Position numbers and translations under genes: made by a program. Positions 1 through 7,661 of a stretch of DNA of 24,233 nt are shown piece by piece. Numbering within the stretch: position 1 is the first letter of the stretch; each line of letters starts with the position of its first letter. Source of the DNA: an uncultured Collinsella sp. (lineage in GTDB: Bacteria; Actinomycetota; Coriobacteriia; Coriobacteriales; Coriobacteriaceae); assembly GCA_958354105.1 (NCBI GenBank), contig CATWVA010000027.1:1-24233 (forward strand), in the 5' to 3' direction. Below the pieces are notes generated by a model that was not told where the DNA came from, ran no database searches, and was given only the letters and a program-made list of their open reading frames with translations.

Positions 1-336
1 GTCGACATCGGTGTTGTTTGTCACCTCAAAGACCAGCACGGCATCGCCGTAGCCGTCGGTGTCCTTGCCCACGCAGGTAACATGGACGTTCTCGTCTGCC
101 TCAAGGTCGATGGGGAACTGTTCTTGGGGGTCGGGACCCAGTCCCTGGGGATCGACGATGTCTTCGTTAATTTTGTCGAAGCTCTCCGATGGCGTCGTTT
201 TCTCGATGGCTTTGGTGCTGCCAGGATTCGGTTCGCATGTTCCGGTTTTACCATTCGTGTTGCCGCAGCCCACGAGGGCTAAAGAGCACGTTGCGATGGC
301 GAGCGCAGTTATGCAGAGGGTGCCTAGGCGTTTCAT
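1..336 (-). CDS. Secreted lipoprotein, 5' part only (runs off left edge)
   Basis: The minus strand is open for 112 codons from an ATG at 336-334 to the window edge, with no stop. It has a strong ribosome binding site, GGAGG six bases upstream of the start. The protein begins MKRLGTL, followed by a hydrophobic stretch and a lipobox LVGC ending at Cys24. This is a classic type II signal peptide, so the mature protein should be lipidated at Cys24 and anchored outside the membrane. The mature part is Asp/Glu/Pro-rich (about residues 25-90) and ends in the window with AVLVFEVTNNTD near residues 99-110. That segment resembles the start of an immunoglobulin-like beta-sandwich domain seen in small Gram-positive lipoproteins (DUF4352/DUF5067 type). 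The domain guess is weak because the C-terminal part is missing. The gene is divergent from the rimP operon. No function is assigned. Confidence 0.82.
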   Translation of the reverse strand, partial: MKRLGTLCITALAIATCSLALVGCGNTNGKTGTCEPNPGSTKAIEKTTPSESFDKINEDIVDPQGLGPDPQEQFPIDLEADENVHVTCVGKDTDGYGDAVLVFEVTNNTDVD

Positions 337-598
337 GGGTGCCTCCTTGCCGTACAGGATTTGAATAGGTTTGTCGTTGTGCGACTTGCTGGCCGGCTTG
401 TTACAGAATGTCCCTTAGCGTAAGTCTGATCGATTGGGGCTCGGGGAGGAATGCCCTTGGGGTCCGAACGGGCCCGTGGATTGGGACGAATGGCCCGTTT
501 TGGGGCTGTTGGGGGTGCGTCGCATGGGGCTCCTCGGTCAATTGTCCTATTCTTGTGGAGAACCTGTGCGCACGCTGACCTGCAGATTCGTACTGTGC
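337..598. other. Intergenic region between divergent lipoprotein gene and rimP promoter
   Basis: I find no gene here. Open frames on either strand lack a convincing ribosome binding site and recognisable protein sequence. The first 14 bases hold the ribosome binding site of the minus-strand lipoprotein gene, whose promoter must also lie here, but I could not pick a convincing -10/-35 pair for it. The G-rich stretch near 436-530 shows no clear repeat or RNA gene. Confidence 0.6.
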
Positions 599-627
599 TT
601 GCACGTTTCCGCAGCTATTGGTATAGT
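599..627 (+). promoter_or_regulatory. Housekeeping-sigma promoter of the rimP-nusA-infB operon
   Basis: A -35 box TTGCAC (599-604) is followed by a 17-base spacer and a -10 box TATAGT (622-627). TGG directly precedes the -10, making it an extended -10. This is the best -35/-10 pair upstream of rimP. Transcription would start near 634, giving a leader of about 70 bases that contains the hairpin at 653-682. Confidence 0.7.
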
Positions 628-652
628 TTGTTTGCAAATGAAGTTGTAATTG

Positions 653-685
653 AAAGAAGTGGGGTTTCGGCCCCGCTTCTTTTTT
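653..685 (+). terminator. Terminator-type hairpin in the rimP leader (candidate attenuator)
   Basis: The arms AGAAGTGGGG (655-664) and CCCCGCTTCT (671-680) pair over 10 base pairs with one G-T wobble. The loop is TTTCGG. Two further A-T pairs extend the base, and the 3' side runs straight into a T tract (680-685). It has the form of a rho-independent terminator, yet it lies after the promoter and only about 10 bases before the rimP ribosome binding site. It should therefore set how much transcript enters the operon. Alternatively, it ends an unrecognised short transcript. Confidence 0.7.
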
Positions 686-705
686 GTATGGATGGAGGTG
701 CCGCA

Positions 706-1200
706 ATGGTCAAGACCAAGACCGAGCAGGCGATCATCGACGCACTTGAGGCCGTCGCTCCCCAGCACGATGTCGACATCGTCGACGTCGAGCTCGTGGG
801 TGCCACTAAGGCCCCCTGCGTGCGCGTGCGTATCGAGGGTGCCGCGGGTCAGAGCCTGTCTCTCAACGACGTCACGGCCAACACCAAGTGGGTCGGCGAT
901 GTGATTGAGGAGCTCGACCCTATCTCTTCGAGCTACACGCTTGAGGTGTCGAGCCCGGGCATGGCGCGCCCGCTGCGCCGCCCGTGTGACTTTGCCCGCT
1001 TTGTGGGCGAGAACTGTGAGCTCACCTCCACCGCCACCGAGGGTCGTCGCAAGTACGCCGGCAAGATTGCCGCCGCGACCGAGACCGACGTGACCCTCGA
1101 GCTCGAGGACGGCGAGTCCGTTACCCTCGATTTCTCTGATGTTAAAAAGTGCAAGTTGAAGCCCACCTACGACTTCAAGCCCGCGAAGGAAGGAAAGTAA
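706..1200 (+). CDS. rimP: Ribosome maturation factor RimP
   Basis: RimP is a 164-residue cytoplasmic factor for maturation of the 30S ribosomal subunit. The family match is visible in the N-terminal half (VDVELVGA, then VRVRIEG near residues 40-45), in the central VSSPGMARPLRRP motif near residues 82-94, which is the most conserved RimP stretch, and in the C-terminal SH3-like beta-barrel with GKIAAATETDVTLELEDGE. Length is normal. The ATG at 706 was chosen because GGAGG (694-698) lies seven bases upstream. The frame is open further upstream to 451, but that would add 85 residues unlike RimP and would overlap the leader hairpin and promoter. It is the first gene of the operon, followed after one base by nusA, as in most bacteria. 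Confidence 0.95.
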   Translation: MVKTKTEQAIIDALEAVAPQHDVDIVDVELVGATKAPCVRVRIEGAAGQSLSLNDVTANTKWVGDVIEELDPISSSYTLEVSSPGMARPLRRPCDFARFVGENCELTSTATEGRRKYAGKIAAATETDVTLELEDGESVTLDFSDVKKCKLKPTYDFKPAKEGK

Positions 1201-1201
1201 G

Positions 1202-2449
1202 ATGGCAGCATCCGACATGATGTCCGCCCTGATGGAGCTTTGCCAGGAGAAGCACATCGACCAGCTCTACCTGATCGACCGCCTGGAGCAGTCGCTTGCC
1301 AAGAGCTATGCCGAGATCCTGCATCTTGAGTGGGGCGCCAAGGTGACCATCGACCGCACCACCGGCAAGATCTACGTCTACCGCCTGGAGCCGATCGACG
1401 ATTCCATGGACGAGGAGGGCAATTTCACCGAGTTCGAGGAGATCGACGTCACCCCCAAGAACACGAGCCGCATCGCCGCCCAGCACGCCAAGGCCGAGAT
1501 CAACGCCATCGTGCGTAACTCCGCCCGCGAGCAGATCTACGAGGAGTTCTCTGGCCGTATCGGTGACCTCATCAGCGGTACCGTGTTGCAGTCTACGCCC
1601 GACTTCACGATCGTCAAGATCCGCGAGGGCGTCGAGGCCGAGCTGCCGCACTTCGATCAGCGTCGTTACGAGAACGAGCGCAACGAGCGTCCGATGGGCG
1701 AGCGCTACCTGCACAACCAGCACATCAAGGCCGTGATCATCGACGTTCGCGACCCCAACTCCAACCTGCAGCCGGTTCGTGGCGAGCACAGCCGTCCGCC
1801 GATTGTCATCTCCCGTACCCACCCCGAGCTCATGCGTCGTCTGTTTGAGCAGGAGGTGCCCGAGATCTATGAGGGCACCGTCCAGATCAAGTCAATCGCC
1901 CGCGAGCCCGGCCAGCGTTCCAAGGTTGCCGTCCACTCGCTCGACGACCGCCTGGATCCCGTGGGCGCCTGCGTCGGCCCCAAGGGCAGCCGTGTTCGCG
2001 CTGTCGTGGGCGAGCTCCGTGGCGAGCGCGTCGACGTCATCCTGTGGGATGCCGATCCTGCCGTCTACGTCGCCAACGCCCTGTCGCCCGCTAAGGTCAC
2101 CCGCGTCCTCATCGACGAGGAGAAGGCCTACGCCGGCGTCATCGTCCCCGACGACCAGCTGTCCCTCGCCATCGGCAAGGAAGGCCAGAACGCCCGCCTC
2201 GCTGCGCGCCTGACCGGCTGGCACATCGACATCAAGTCCGAGACGCTTGCCGCCGACATCCTCAAGAACGTTCCCGTTCACGAGGAGCCCGCCGCCGACC
2301 TGATCGGTGACGAGGAGGACGAGGACGTCCGCCGCTGCGAGTACGTGTCCGAGGACGGCATCCAGTGCCGCAACCAGGCTCGTCCCGGCTCCCGTTTCTG
2401 CGGTGTCCACGACACCGACGCCTTCGATGATGCGGAGGACCTGATCTAG
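1202..2449 (+). CDS. nusA: Transcription termination/antitermination factor NusA with C-terminal Cys3His tail
   Basis: NusA binds RNA polymerase and nascent RNA and tunes pausing, intrinsic termination and antitermination. The 415 residues show the N-terminal polymerase-binding domain (about 1-115), an S1 RNA-binding domain (about 118-185, starting SGRIGDLISGTV), and two KH domains (about 225-300 with VGPKGSR at 259-265, and about 302-350 with IGKEGQNARLAARLTGW). An acidic linker (366-375, GDEEDEDV) leads to an unusual tail with C379, C389, C400 and H403 in the spacing C-x9-C-x10-C-x2-H, which looks zinc-binding. The acidic repeat domains of E. coli NusA are absent, as in most Gram-positives. 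The start ATG follows the rimP stop by one base with AAGGAAAG upstream. The tail is a reading of the sequence; its function is unknown. Confidence 0.95.
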   Translation: MAASDMMSALMELCQEKHIDQLYLIDRLEQSLAKSYAEILHLEWGAKVTIDRTTGKIYVYRLEPIDDSMDEEGNFTEFEEIDVTPKNTSRIAAQHAKAEINAIVRNSAREQIYEEFSGRIGDLISGTVLQSTPDFTIVKIREGVEAELPHFDQRRYENERNERPMGERYLHNQHIKAVIIDVRDPNSNLQPVRGEHSRPPIVISRTHPELMRRLFEQEVPEIYEGTVQIKSIAREPGQRSKVAVHSLDDRLDPVGACVGPKGSRVRAVVGELRGERVDVILWDADPAVYVANALSPAKVTRVLIDEEKAYAGVIVPDDQLSLAIGKEGQNARLAARLTGWHIDIKSETLAADILKNVPVHEEPAADLIGDEEDEDVRRCEYVSEDGIQCRNQARPGSRFCGVHDTDAFDDAEDLI

Positions 2450-2458
2450 CGCGCGGTC

Positions 2459-2479
2459 GCGCCGGGCGGGTCCCGGCGC
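2459..2479 (+). other. Perfect GC-rich hairpin between nusA and infB
   Basis: The arms GCGCCGGG (2459-2466) and CCCGGCGC (2472-2479) pair perfectly over 8 base pairs around the loop CGGGT. No T tract follows, so it is not a standard intrinsic terminator. It lies in the 91-base gap between nusA and infB and could be an mRNA stability or processing element, or a pause site. Confidence 0.55.
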
Positions 2480-2540
2480 ATCTCCCACGCTCGTTCAGTC
2501 TCTAGGCACCCAAGGTGCCAGAAAGGGTAGGTGAAGTCAT

Positions 2541-5255
2541 ATGGCAAAAGTCCGTGTGTCCACCCTGGCCAAAGAGTTCGGCATGACCTCCAAGGAACTG
2601 ATGGGTCATCTTGCCGATATGAAGATTCCCGCTAAGTCCGCTTCCTCCACTCTGGAGGACGCCTATGTCGCCATGGTCCGCAAGCAGCTCGCCTCGGTGA
2701 TCGAGGCCCGCGCTCAGGAAGTCGAGGCCGCCAAGCAGGCCGAGGAGCAGGCAGCTGCCGCCGAGGAGGCCGCTCGCGCCGCCGAGGCCGAGCGCGAGCG
2801 CATCGCCGCCGAGAAGGCCCGCGAGGAGGAGCGCCGCCAGTTTGCCGCAGCCCAGGCCGCCGAGGAGGCTGCCCGCGCCGAGGCCGAGGCCAAGAAGAAG
2901 GCCGAGCAGGAGCGCCTTGCCCGCGAGAAGGAGGAGGCTGCCCGCGAGGCCCAGCGCCGCGCCGTTCCCGCTTCCGACTCCGGTTCGCGCTTCCGTTCGC
3001 TGCTTGACCAGATCGCCGCACAGGAGACCGTGCTCAAGGAGAAGAAGGACGCCGAGGACAAGGCCAAGGCCGAGCGCGCCGCTGAGCGCGGTAACCGTCG
3101 TGGCGGCAACAACGACCGCCGCGGTGGCCGTCGTAACGATCGTAACGCCTCCGACAACAACTCCGAGCGCAATGCCTCCGAGAGCCGTCCGCACAGCCAT
3201 CGCACCAACGCCAGCAACAACGTCGCTGCCGGCATGGACTTCCCCAACCCCGATAAGCAGGGCAAGGGCAAGAAGCGCAAGGGCGGTCACAGCAACGAAG
3301 AGGACCACTATAGCCGCATGGCTCGCGAGGCCGAGGAGTACAGCCGCGAGAAGGTGCTCGAGGAGGCTCGTGCCGCCGTCGAGGAGGCCTCTCGCGAGTC
3401 CACCGGTCGCCGCAAGAAGCGCAAGGAGAAGCGCGAGCGCGAGGCTGCCAAGGCTCAGGAGGAGCGCAAGATAGAGGAGGCGTTGGCCCAGGGCGTGAAC
3501 CCCGAGGAGCTCGACGCCATCAAGGTCTCCCAGGGCGTTACCGTCCAGGAGCTCGCCGAGGCGCTCGACGTTCCGGCCAACGACATCATCAAGCGCCTGT
3601 TCCTGCTGGGCACGCCGCTCACCATGACGCAGTCCATGTCCGACGACCTCGTCGAGCTCGTTGCCGACGACCTGGGCCGTCAGATCAAGATCATCACCCC
3701 CGAGGAGGAGAACACCTTCTCGTTCTACGACGATCCCGCCGACCTTAAGCCGCGCGCCCCGGTCGTCACCGTCATGGGTCACGTCGACCACGGCAAGACG
3801 AGCCTCCTCGACGCCATCCGTCACACCGGTGTCGCTGCCGGCGAGGCGGGCGGCATTACCCAGGCAATCGGCGCTTCGCAGGTTATGATCAACGACCGCA
3901 AGATCACCTTCATCGATACCCCGGGTCACGCCACCTTTACGGCCATGCGTGCCCGTGGTGCCAAGGTGACCGATATCGTCATTCTAATCGTGGCTGCCGA
4001 CGACGGCGTCATGCCCCAGACCGTCGAGTCGATCAACCACGCCAAGGCCGCCGGCGTACCCATTGTCGTCGCCGTCAACAAGATCGATAAGCCGGGCGCC
4101 AACCCCGACCGCGTACGCCAGGAGCTCACCGAGTACGGTGTCATCCCCGAGGAGTGGGGCGGACAGAACATGTTCGTCAACATCTCGGCGAAGCAGAAGA
4201 TCGGTATCGACGACCTTCTGGAGACCGTGCTGCTTCAGGCAGACGTGCTCGAGCTCAAGGCCAACCCGGACACCTTTGCCTCCGGCAACGTCCTCGAGGC
4301 CAAGCTCGACAAGGGCCGCGGCTCGGTCGCTACCGTGCTTGTGACCCGCGGTACCCTGCACGTGGGCGATACGCTGGTCGCCGGCCTTACCTACGGCCGC
4401 GTCCGCGCCATGCTTGACCCCAAGGGTCGCGCCGTCACCGAGGCCGGTCCCTCCGACGCCGTCGAGATCCTGGGCCTGCAGTCCGTGCCCAACGCCGGTG
4501 ACGAGTTCCGCGTGTTCGAGGACGAGCGCGAGGCTCGCGCCCTTGCCGACGAGCGTTCGCTCAAGGCCCGTATCGAGGAGCAGAGCCGCGTGAAGCACGT
4601 CACGCTCGAGAACCTCTTCGAGACCATCGCCGACGCTGAGGTCAAGGAGCTCAACCTGATCATCAAGGCCGACGTCCAGGGTTCCATCGAGGCCCTTCAG
4701 GACTCGCTCGACAAGATGGATCAGTCCGAGGTCCGCATCAACACGATCCACTCCGCCGTTGGTGCCATCAACGAGACCGACGTCGTCCTGGCCGACGCCT
4801 CCAACGCCATCATCATCGGCTTTGGCGTCCGTCCCGACGGTAAGGCCCGCTCCGCCGCCGAGCGCGAGGGCGTCGAGATCCGTTGCTACGACGTCATCTA
4901 CAAGTGCCTCGAGGAGCTCGACGCTGCCCGTATCGGCATGCTCAAGCCCACCGAGGTCGAGGTCTCCACGGGTACCGCGACCGTCCTGGACACCTTCAAG
5001 GTGCCCAAAGTCGGTATCGCCGCCGGTGTCCGCGTCGAGGAGGGCGAGATCGCCGCGACCGATTCCGTGCGTCTGGTGCGTGACGGCATCGTGGTCTTCA
5101 ACGGCAAGATCGCATCGATGCGCCACTACAAGGACGAGGCCAAGAGCCTCAAGAGCGGTTCCGAGGGCGGCATTGGCCTGGAGAACTTCCAGGACATCAA
5201 GCCCGGCGACCAGATCGAGGGTTACCGCATCGACCAGGTTGCCCGTACCGAGTAG
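2541..5255 (+). CDS. infB: Translation initiation factor IF-2
   Basis: This GTPase brings initiator tRNA to the 30S subunit and promotes subunit joining. The 904 residues contain a first IF2_N helical module (about 1-50), a very long Ala/Glu/Arg-rich segment predicted to be coiled coil or extended helix (about 55-180), an Arg/Gly/Asn-rich disordered patch (183-232), a second charged segment (255-315), a second IF2_N module (about 330-385), then the GTPase core. G motifs are intact: GHVDHGKT (413-420), DTPGH (459-463), NKID (513-516) and SAK (549-551). Domains II, III and the tRNA-binding C-terminal domain follow. The start ATG has a modest AGGTG-type ribosome binding site and an in-frame IF2_N module directly after it. 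Length is at the long end for the family because of the N-terminal linker. Neighbours nusA and rbfA are standard. Confidence 0.97.
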   Translation: MAKVRVSTLAKEFGMTSKELMGHLADMKIPAKSASSTLEDAYVAMVRKQLASVIEARAQEVEAAKQAEEQAAAAEEAARAAEAERERIAAEKAREEERRQFAAAQAAEEAARAEAEAKKKAEQERLAREKEEAAREAQRRAVPASDSGSRFRSLLDQIAAQETVLKEKKDAEDKAKAERAAERGNRRGGNNDRRGGRRNDRNASDNNSERNASESRPHSHRTNASNNVAAGMDFPNPDKQGKGKKRKGGHSNEEDHYSRMAREAEEYSREKVLEEARAAVEEASRESTGRRKKRKEKREREAAKAQEERKIEEALAQGVNPEELDAIKVSQGVTVQELAEALDVPANDIIKRLFLLGTPLTMTQSMSDDLVELVADDLGRQIKIITPEEENTFSFYDDPADLKPRAPVVTVMGHVDHGKTSLLDAIRHTGVAAGEAGGITQAIGASQVMINDRKITFIDTPGHATFTAMRARGAKVTDIVILIVAADDGVMPQTVESINHAKAAGVPIVVAVNKIDKPGANPDRVRQELTEYGVIPEEWGGQNMFVNISAKQKIGIDDLLETVLLQADVLELKANPDTFASGNVLEAKLDKGRGSVATVLVTRGTLHVGDTLVAGLTYGRVRAMLDPKGRAVTEAGPSDAVEILGLQSVPNAGDEFRVFEDEREARALADERSLKARIEEQSRVKHVTLENLFETIADAEVKELNLIIKADVQGSIEALQDSLDKMDQSEVRINTIHSAVGAINETDVVLADASNAIIIGFGVRPDGKARSAAEREGVEIRCYDVIYKCLEELDAARIGMLKPTEVEVSTGTATVLDTFKVPKVGIAAGVRVEEGEIAATDSVRLVRDGIVVFNGKIASMRHYKDEAKSLKSGSEGGIGLENFQDIKPGDQIEGYRIDQVARTE

Positions 5256-5266
5256 GGGGTAGCGCT

Positions 5267-5677
5267 ATGAAGCAAACGCAGGCAACCCGCCGTCTGGGCG
5301 AGCAGCTTCGCGAGAAGCTCGGTTATATCCTGCTCTTTGAGGTTTCCGATCCGCGTCTCGACCTGGTTACTTTGACCGCGGTCGAGGTCGCGGTGGACCG
5401 TTCGTTCGCGCGTGTGTACGTGTCGTGCGATGCGAGCCGCTACGACGAGGTCATGGAGGCGCTCGCAAGCGCCAAGGGCCGTATTCGCAGCCTGTTGGCT
5501 CGCTCGCTCGATTGGCGTGTTACGCCCGAGCTCGATTTTCGCATCGATCGCTCGACCGATGAGGCCGAGCGCATCACGCGTGCGCTGGAAAACGTTCCCG
5601 CCACGCTTGCGATCGAAAAGGACGAGGACGGCTATCCGATAGCGGATGCCGCCCAGGAGGCAGCTTTAGATGACTAA
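5267..5677 (+). CDS. rbfA: 30S ribosome-binding factor RbfA
   Basis: RbfA is a small KH-fold protein that binds immature 30S subunits and helps process the 5' end of 16S rRNA. The 136 residues show the family pattern: TRRLGEQLREKLGYILL at the N-terminus, SDPRL near residue 27, then a beta strand with ARVYVSC and the C-terminal PELDFRIDRSTDEAERI (about 90-106), close to the conserved P-x-L-x-F-x-x-D-x-S motif. A short acidic tail follows. The ATG lies 11 bases after the infB stop with a GGGGG-type binding site. Its 3' end overlaps the next gene by 8 bases (ATGACTAA), suggesting translational coupling. Confidence 0.95.
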   Translation: MKQTQATRRLGEQLREKLGYILLFEVSDPRLDLVTLTAVEVAVDRSFARVYVSCDASRYDEVMEALASAKGRIRSLLARSLDWRVTPELDFRIDRSTDEAERITRALENVPATLAIEKDEDGYPIADAAQEAALDD

Positions 5678-6713
5678 TTCCGCCGACCTCGCCGCGTGCG
5701 AGTCTGCAGATATTCAGCGACGCATCCTCGAGCTCATCGAGGGTGCGTCCTCCATTGCGATTTCGGGACACACTTCTCCCGATGGCGACGCCCTGGGCTC
5801 CGTGCTGGGTCTGGGCCTCTCGCTTATGAAGTTTTTCCCCAACAAGGACATTGCCCTGCTGCTGGCAGATGATGACCCGGTTCCGCGCATCTACCGCTTT
5901 ATGGAAGGCTCTGATTGCCTGGTACCGGCATCTGCGTATACCGGCAATCCGGACCTGTTCATCTCGGTGGACGTACCGGTCGTCGAGCGTCTCAATAATT
6001 CCGCCGAGGTGCTTCGTCGCTCCAAGCATGTGGTGTGCTTCGATCACCATCCGGCGCGCGAGGAGTTTGCCGAGCTCAGCCTGAGGCGCGTCGAAGCTGC
6101 AGCCTGCGCCATGATCATCGACCGCTTCTTGGACAATTGCGGCATTGTCGCACGTGATGGCGTTGCGACCTGCCTGCTGTGTGGCTTGGTTACCGATACC
6201 GGCCGTTTTCAGTACCAAAACGCCGATGCCGCCGCGTTCCATGCAGCCTCGCGTCTGGTTGCCCACGGTGCCGATCCGGCGCGTGTGGCGCTCGAGGTCT
6301 ACCAGAGCATGCGCGTTGAGTTTTTGCACCTCAAGTCCATCGTTATGGGCCGCATCAAGACGGTGGCCCACGGGCGCGTCGCGTATAGTTACGCGTACCA
6401 GAGTGACCTTGAGGCTTGCGGTGTCACCTCGGATGAGTGCGACGGCCTGGTCGATGTGGTGCGCTCGGTGATGGGCGTCGAGGTCTGTCTGTTCCTGAAG
6501 GGCATTGAAGGCGATACCAAGGTGCGCGGCAACCTGCGCTCCAAGGGCGACCTCAACGTGTCCGAGATCGCTGCTGCTTTTGGCGGAGGCGGACATCCCG
6601 CTGCCGCCGGTTTCTCCAACAACGGAACGATTCTCGAGACGCTCACCGTGGCACTTCCCATGCTGGCCGAACTGGTAGGGGAGGATCCCGCTTCGGTGAC
6701 CGTCGAGCTTTAA
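5670..6713 (+). CDS. nrnA: DHH/DHHA1 phosphoesterase, NrnA-type nanoRNase / pAp phosphatase
   Basis: The protein belongs to the DHH phosphoesterase family and most resembles NrnA, which degrades 2-5 nucleotide RNAs and dephosphorylates 3'-phosphoadenosine 5'-phosphate. Visible in the 347 residues are the metal ligands of the DHH domain: H34, D38 and D40 in GHTSPDGDALGS, D101, the DHH triad 125-127, and D176 in VTDTGRF. The C-terminal DHHA1 substrate-binding domain ends with GGGGH (305-309). Length and motif order fit NrnA rather than RecJ or GdpP, because no membrane or GGDEF region is present. The gene overlaps rbfA by 8 bases and has AGGAGG upstream of ATG 5670. A position between rbfA and truB is common in Gram-positives. 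Confidence 0.9.
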   Translation: MTNSADLAACESADIQRRILELIEGASSIAISGHTSPDGDALGSVLGLGLSLMKFFPNKDIALLLADDDPVPRIYRFMEGSDCLVPASAYTGNPDLFISVDVPVVERLNNSAEVLRRSKHVVCFDHHPAREEFAELSLRRVEAAACAMIIDRFLDNCGIVARDGVATCLLCGLVTDTGRFQYQNADAAAFHAASRLVAHGADPARVALEVYQSMRVEFLHLKSIVMGRIKTVAHGRVAYSYAYQSDLEACGVTSDECDGLVDVVRSVMGVEVCLFLKGIEGDTKVRGNLRSKGDLNVSEIAAAFGGGGHPAAAGFSNNGTILETLTVALPMLAELVGEDPASVTVEL

Positions 6714-6728
6714 CTTTTTGGATGGTAC

Positions 6729-7661
6729 ATGGCTCGTCGTACGCCTTCTCAACTGAATATGCTGCTCGCCGTCGATAAGCCGGTGGGCTGCACGTCCCAC
6801 GACGTGGTTTCGCAATGCCGACGCGCCCTCCATGAGCGGCGCGTCGGCCATGCCGGCACGCTCGACCCCATGGCATCGGGTGTCATGGTGGTGGGTGTTG
6901 GCCAGGCCACCCGTCTGCTGGGCATGCTAACCCTCGATACCAAAAGCTATGTCGCCGACATCTCGTTTGGCGCCGAGACAAATACCGATGATGCGGAGGG
7001 CGAGGCGGTCCGCACGGTGACTGTTGCCAACGAGCTCCGCGATCCTGCCTATGCCCGTGAGCGCTTGGCCGTCATGCTGGGTCCGCAGATGCAGGTGCCG
7101 CCGGCGTTTTCGGCTATCTCGGTCAATGGCGTTCGCGCCTACAAGTCTGCTCGCGAGGGCAATGCGGTGGACTTACCTCCGCGTCCCGTCGAGGTCTATG
7201 CCGCCGACCTGATCGCCGTGGGCGGCGAAGGTGATACGTTTGTGTGGACCGTGGCGTTCTCGGTGAGCAAGGGCACCTATATCCGTGCGCTCGCTCGCGA
7301 CTTGGGCCGCGCCTGCGAGAGCGCCGCGCACATTTCCGCGCTGCGCCGCACGGCCTCCGGTGTTGTTTCCATTGGCGCTTGTCATGCGGTTGAGGAGCTT
7401 TCTCCCGAGTCCGCGGCTGGCTTTGCCCTGGATCCCATTGCAGCCCTGGGCGCCACGCGTGTTGACTTGCCGGGCAATCTTGGCGACGACCTGCTCTGCG
7501 GCCGACGCATTCCCGTTGAGCTTGCGCTTGCCGATTTCGATGCCTCGAAGGCGCCGTTTGCGTTGGTGCTCGATGGGGGACTCAAGGCGCTCGCCCGCAT
7601 TGAGGGTGGCCGCTTTGTCATGGAACACGTGTTTCCGCAGGCAATCGGCGGTGTTCGATGA
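6729..7661 (+). CDS. truB: tRNA pseudouridine(55) synthase TruB
   Basis: TruB converts U55 to pseudouridine in the T loop of tRNAs. The 310 residues include the N-terminal LLAVDKPVGCTSHDVV (12-27), the catalytic motif GHAGTLDPMASGVM with the nucleophile D46, and SKGTYIRALARDLG in the C-terminal half of the catalytic domain (about 180-193). A degenerate C-terminal PUA-like region follows. ATG 6729 was chosen because it lies 15 bases after the nrnA stop; the ribosome binding site is weak (GGATGG). The alternative internal ATG at 6759 has no binding site. Its TGA overlaps the ribF ATG by 4 bases, so ribF is probably translationally coupled. The truB-ribF pairing is standard. Confidence 0.95.
   Translation: MARRTPSQLNMLLAVDKPVGCTSHDVVSQCRRALHERRVGHAGTLDPMASGVMVVGVGQATRLLGMLTLDTKSYVADISFGAETNTDDAEGEAVRTVTVANELRDPAYARERLAVMLGPQMQVPPAFSAISVNGVRAYKSAREGNAVDLPPRPVEVYAADLIAVGGEGDTFVWTVAFSVSKGTYIRALARDLGRACESAAHISALRRTASGVVSIGACHAVEELSPESAAGFALDPIAALGATRVDLPGNLGDDLLCGRRIPVELALADFDASKAPFALVLDGGLKALARIEGGRFVMEHVFPQAIGGVR

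Noticed and set aside
21..254. Minus-strand frame of 77 codons near the left edge
   Set aside because: It is in a different phase from the lipoprotein frame (1-336), which has a ribosome binding site, signal peptide and lipobox. The 77-codon frame is Arg/Ser/Thr/Pro-rich shadow sequence.
451..705. N-terminal extension of RimP from an upstream ATG
   Set aside because: It would cover the promoter and leader hairpin, has no RimP-like sequence, and lacks a ribosome binding site. The ATG at 706 has GGAGG at seven bases.
2761..3480. Repetitive GAG/GCC-rich DNA in infB as a possible tandem repeat element
   Set aside because: The repeats follow the Ala/Glu/Arg composition of the encoded linker and have no regular unit length, so they are protein low complexity and not a DNA repeat.
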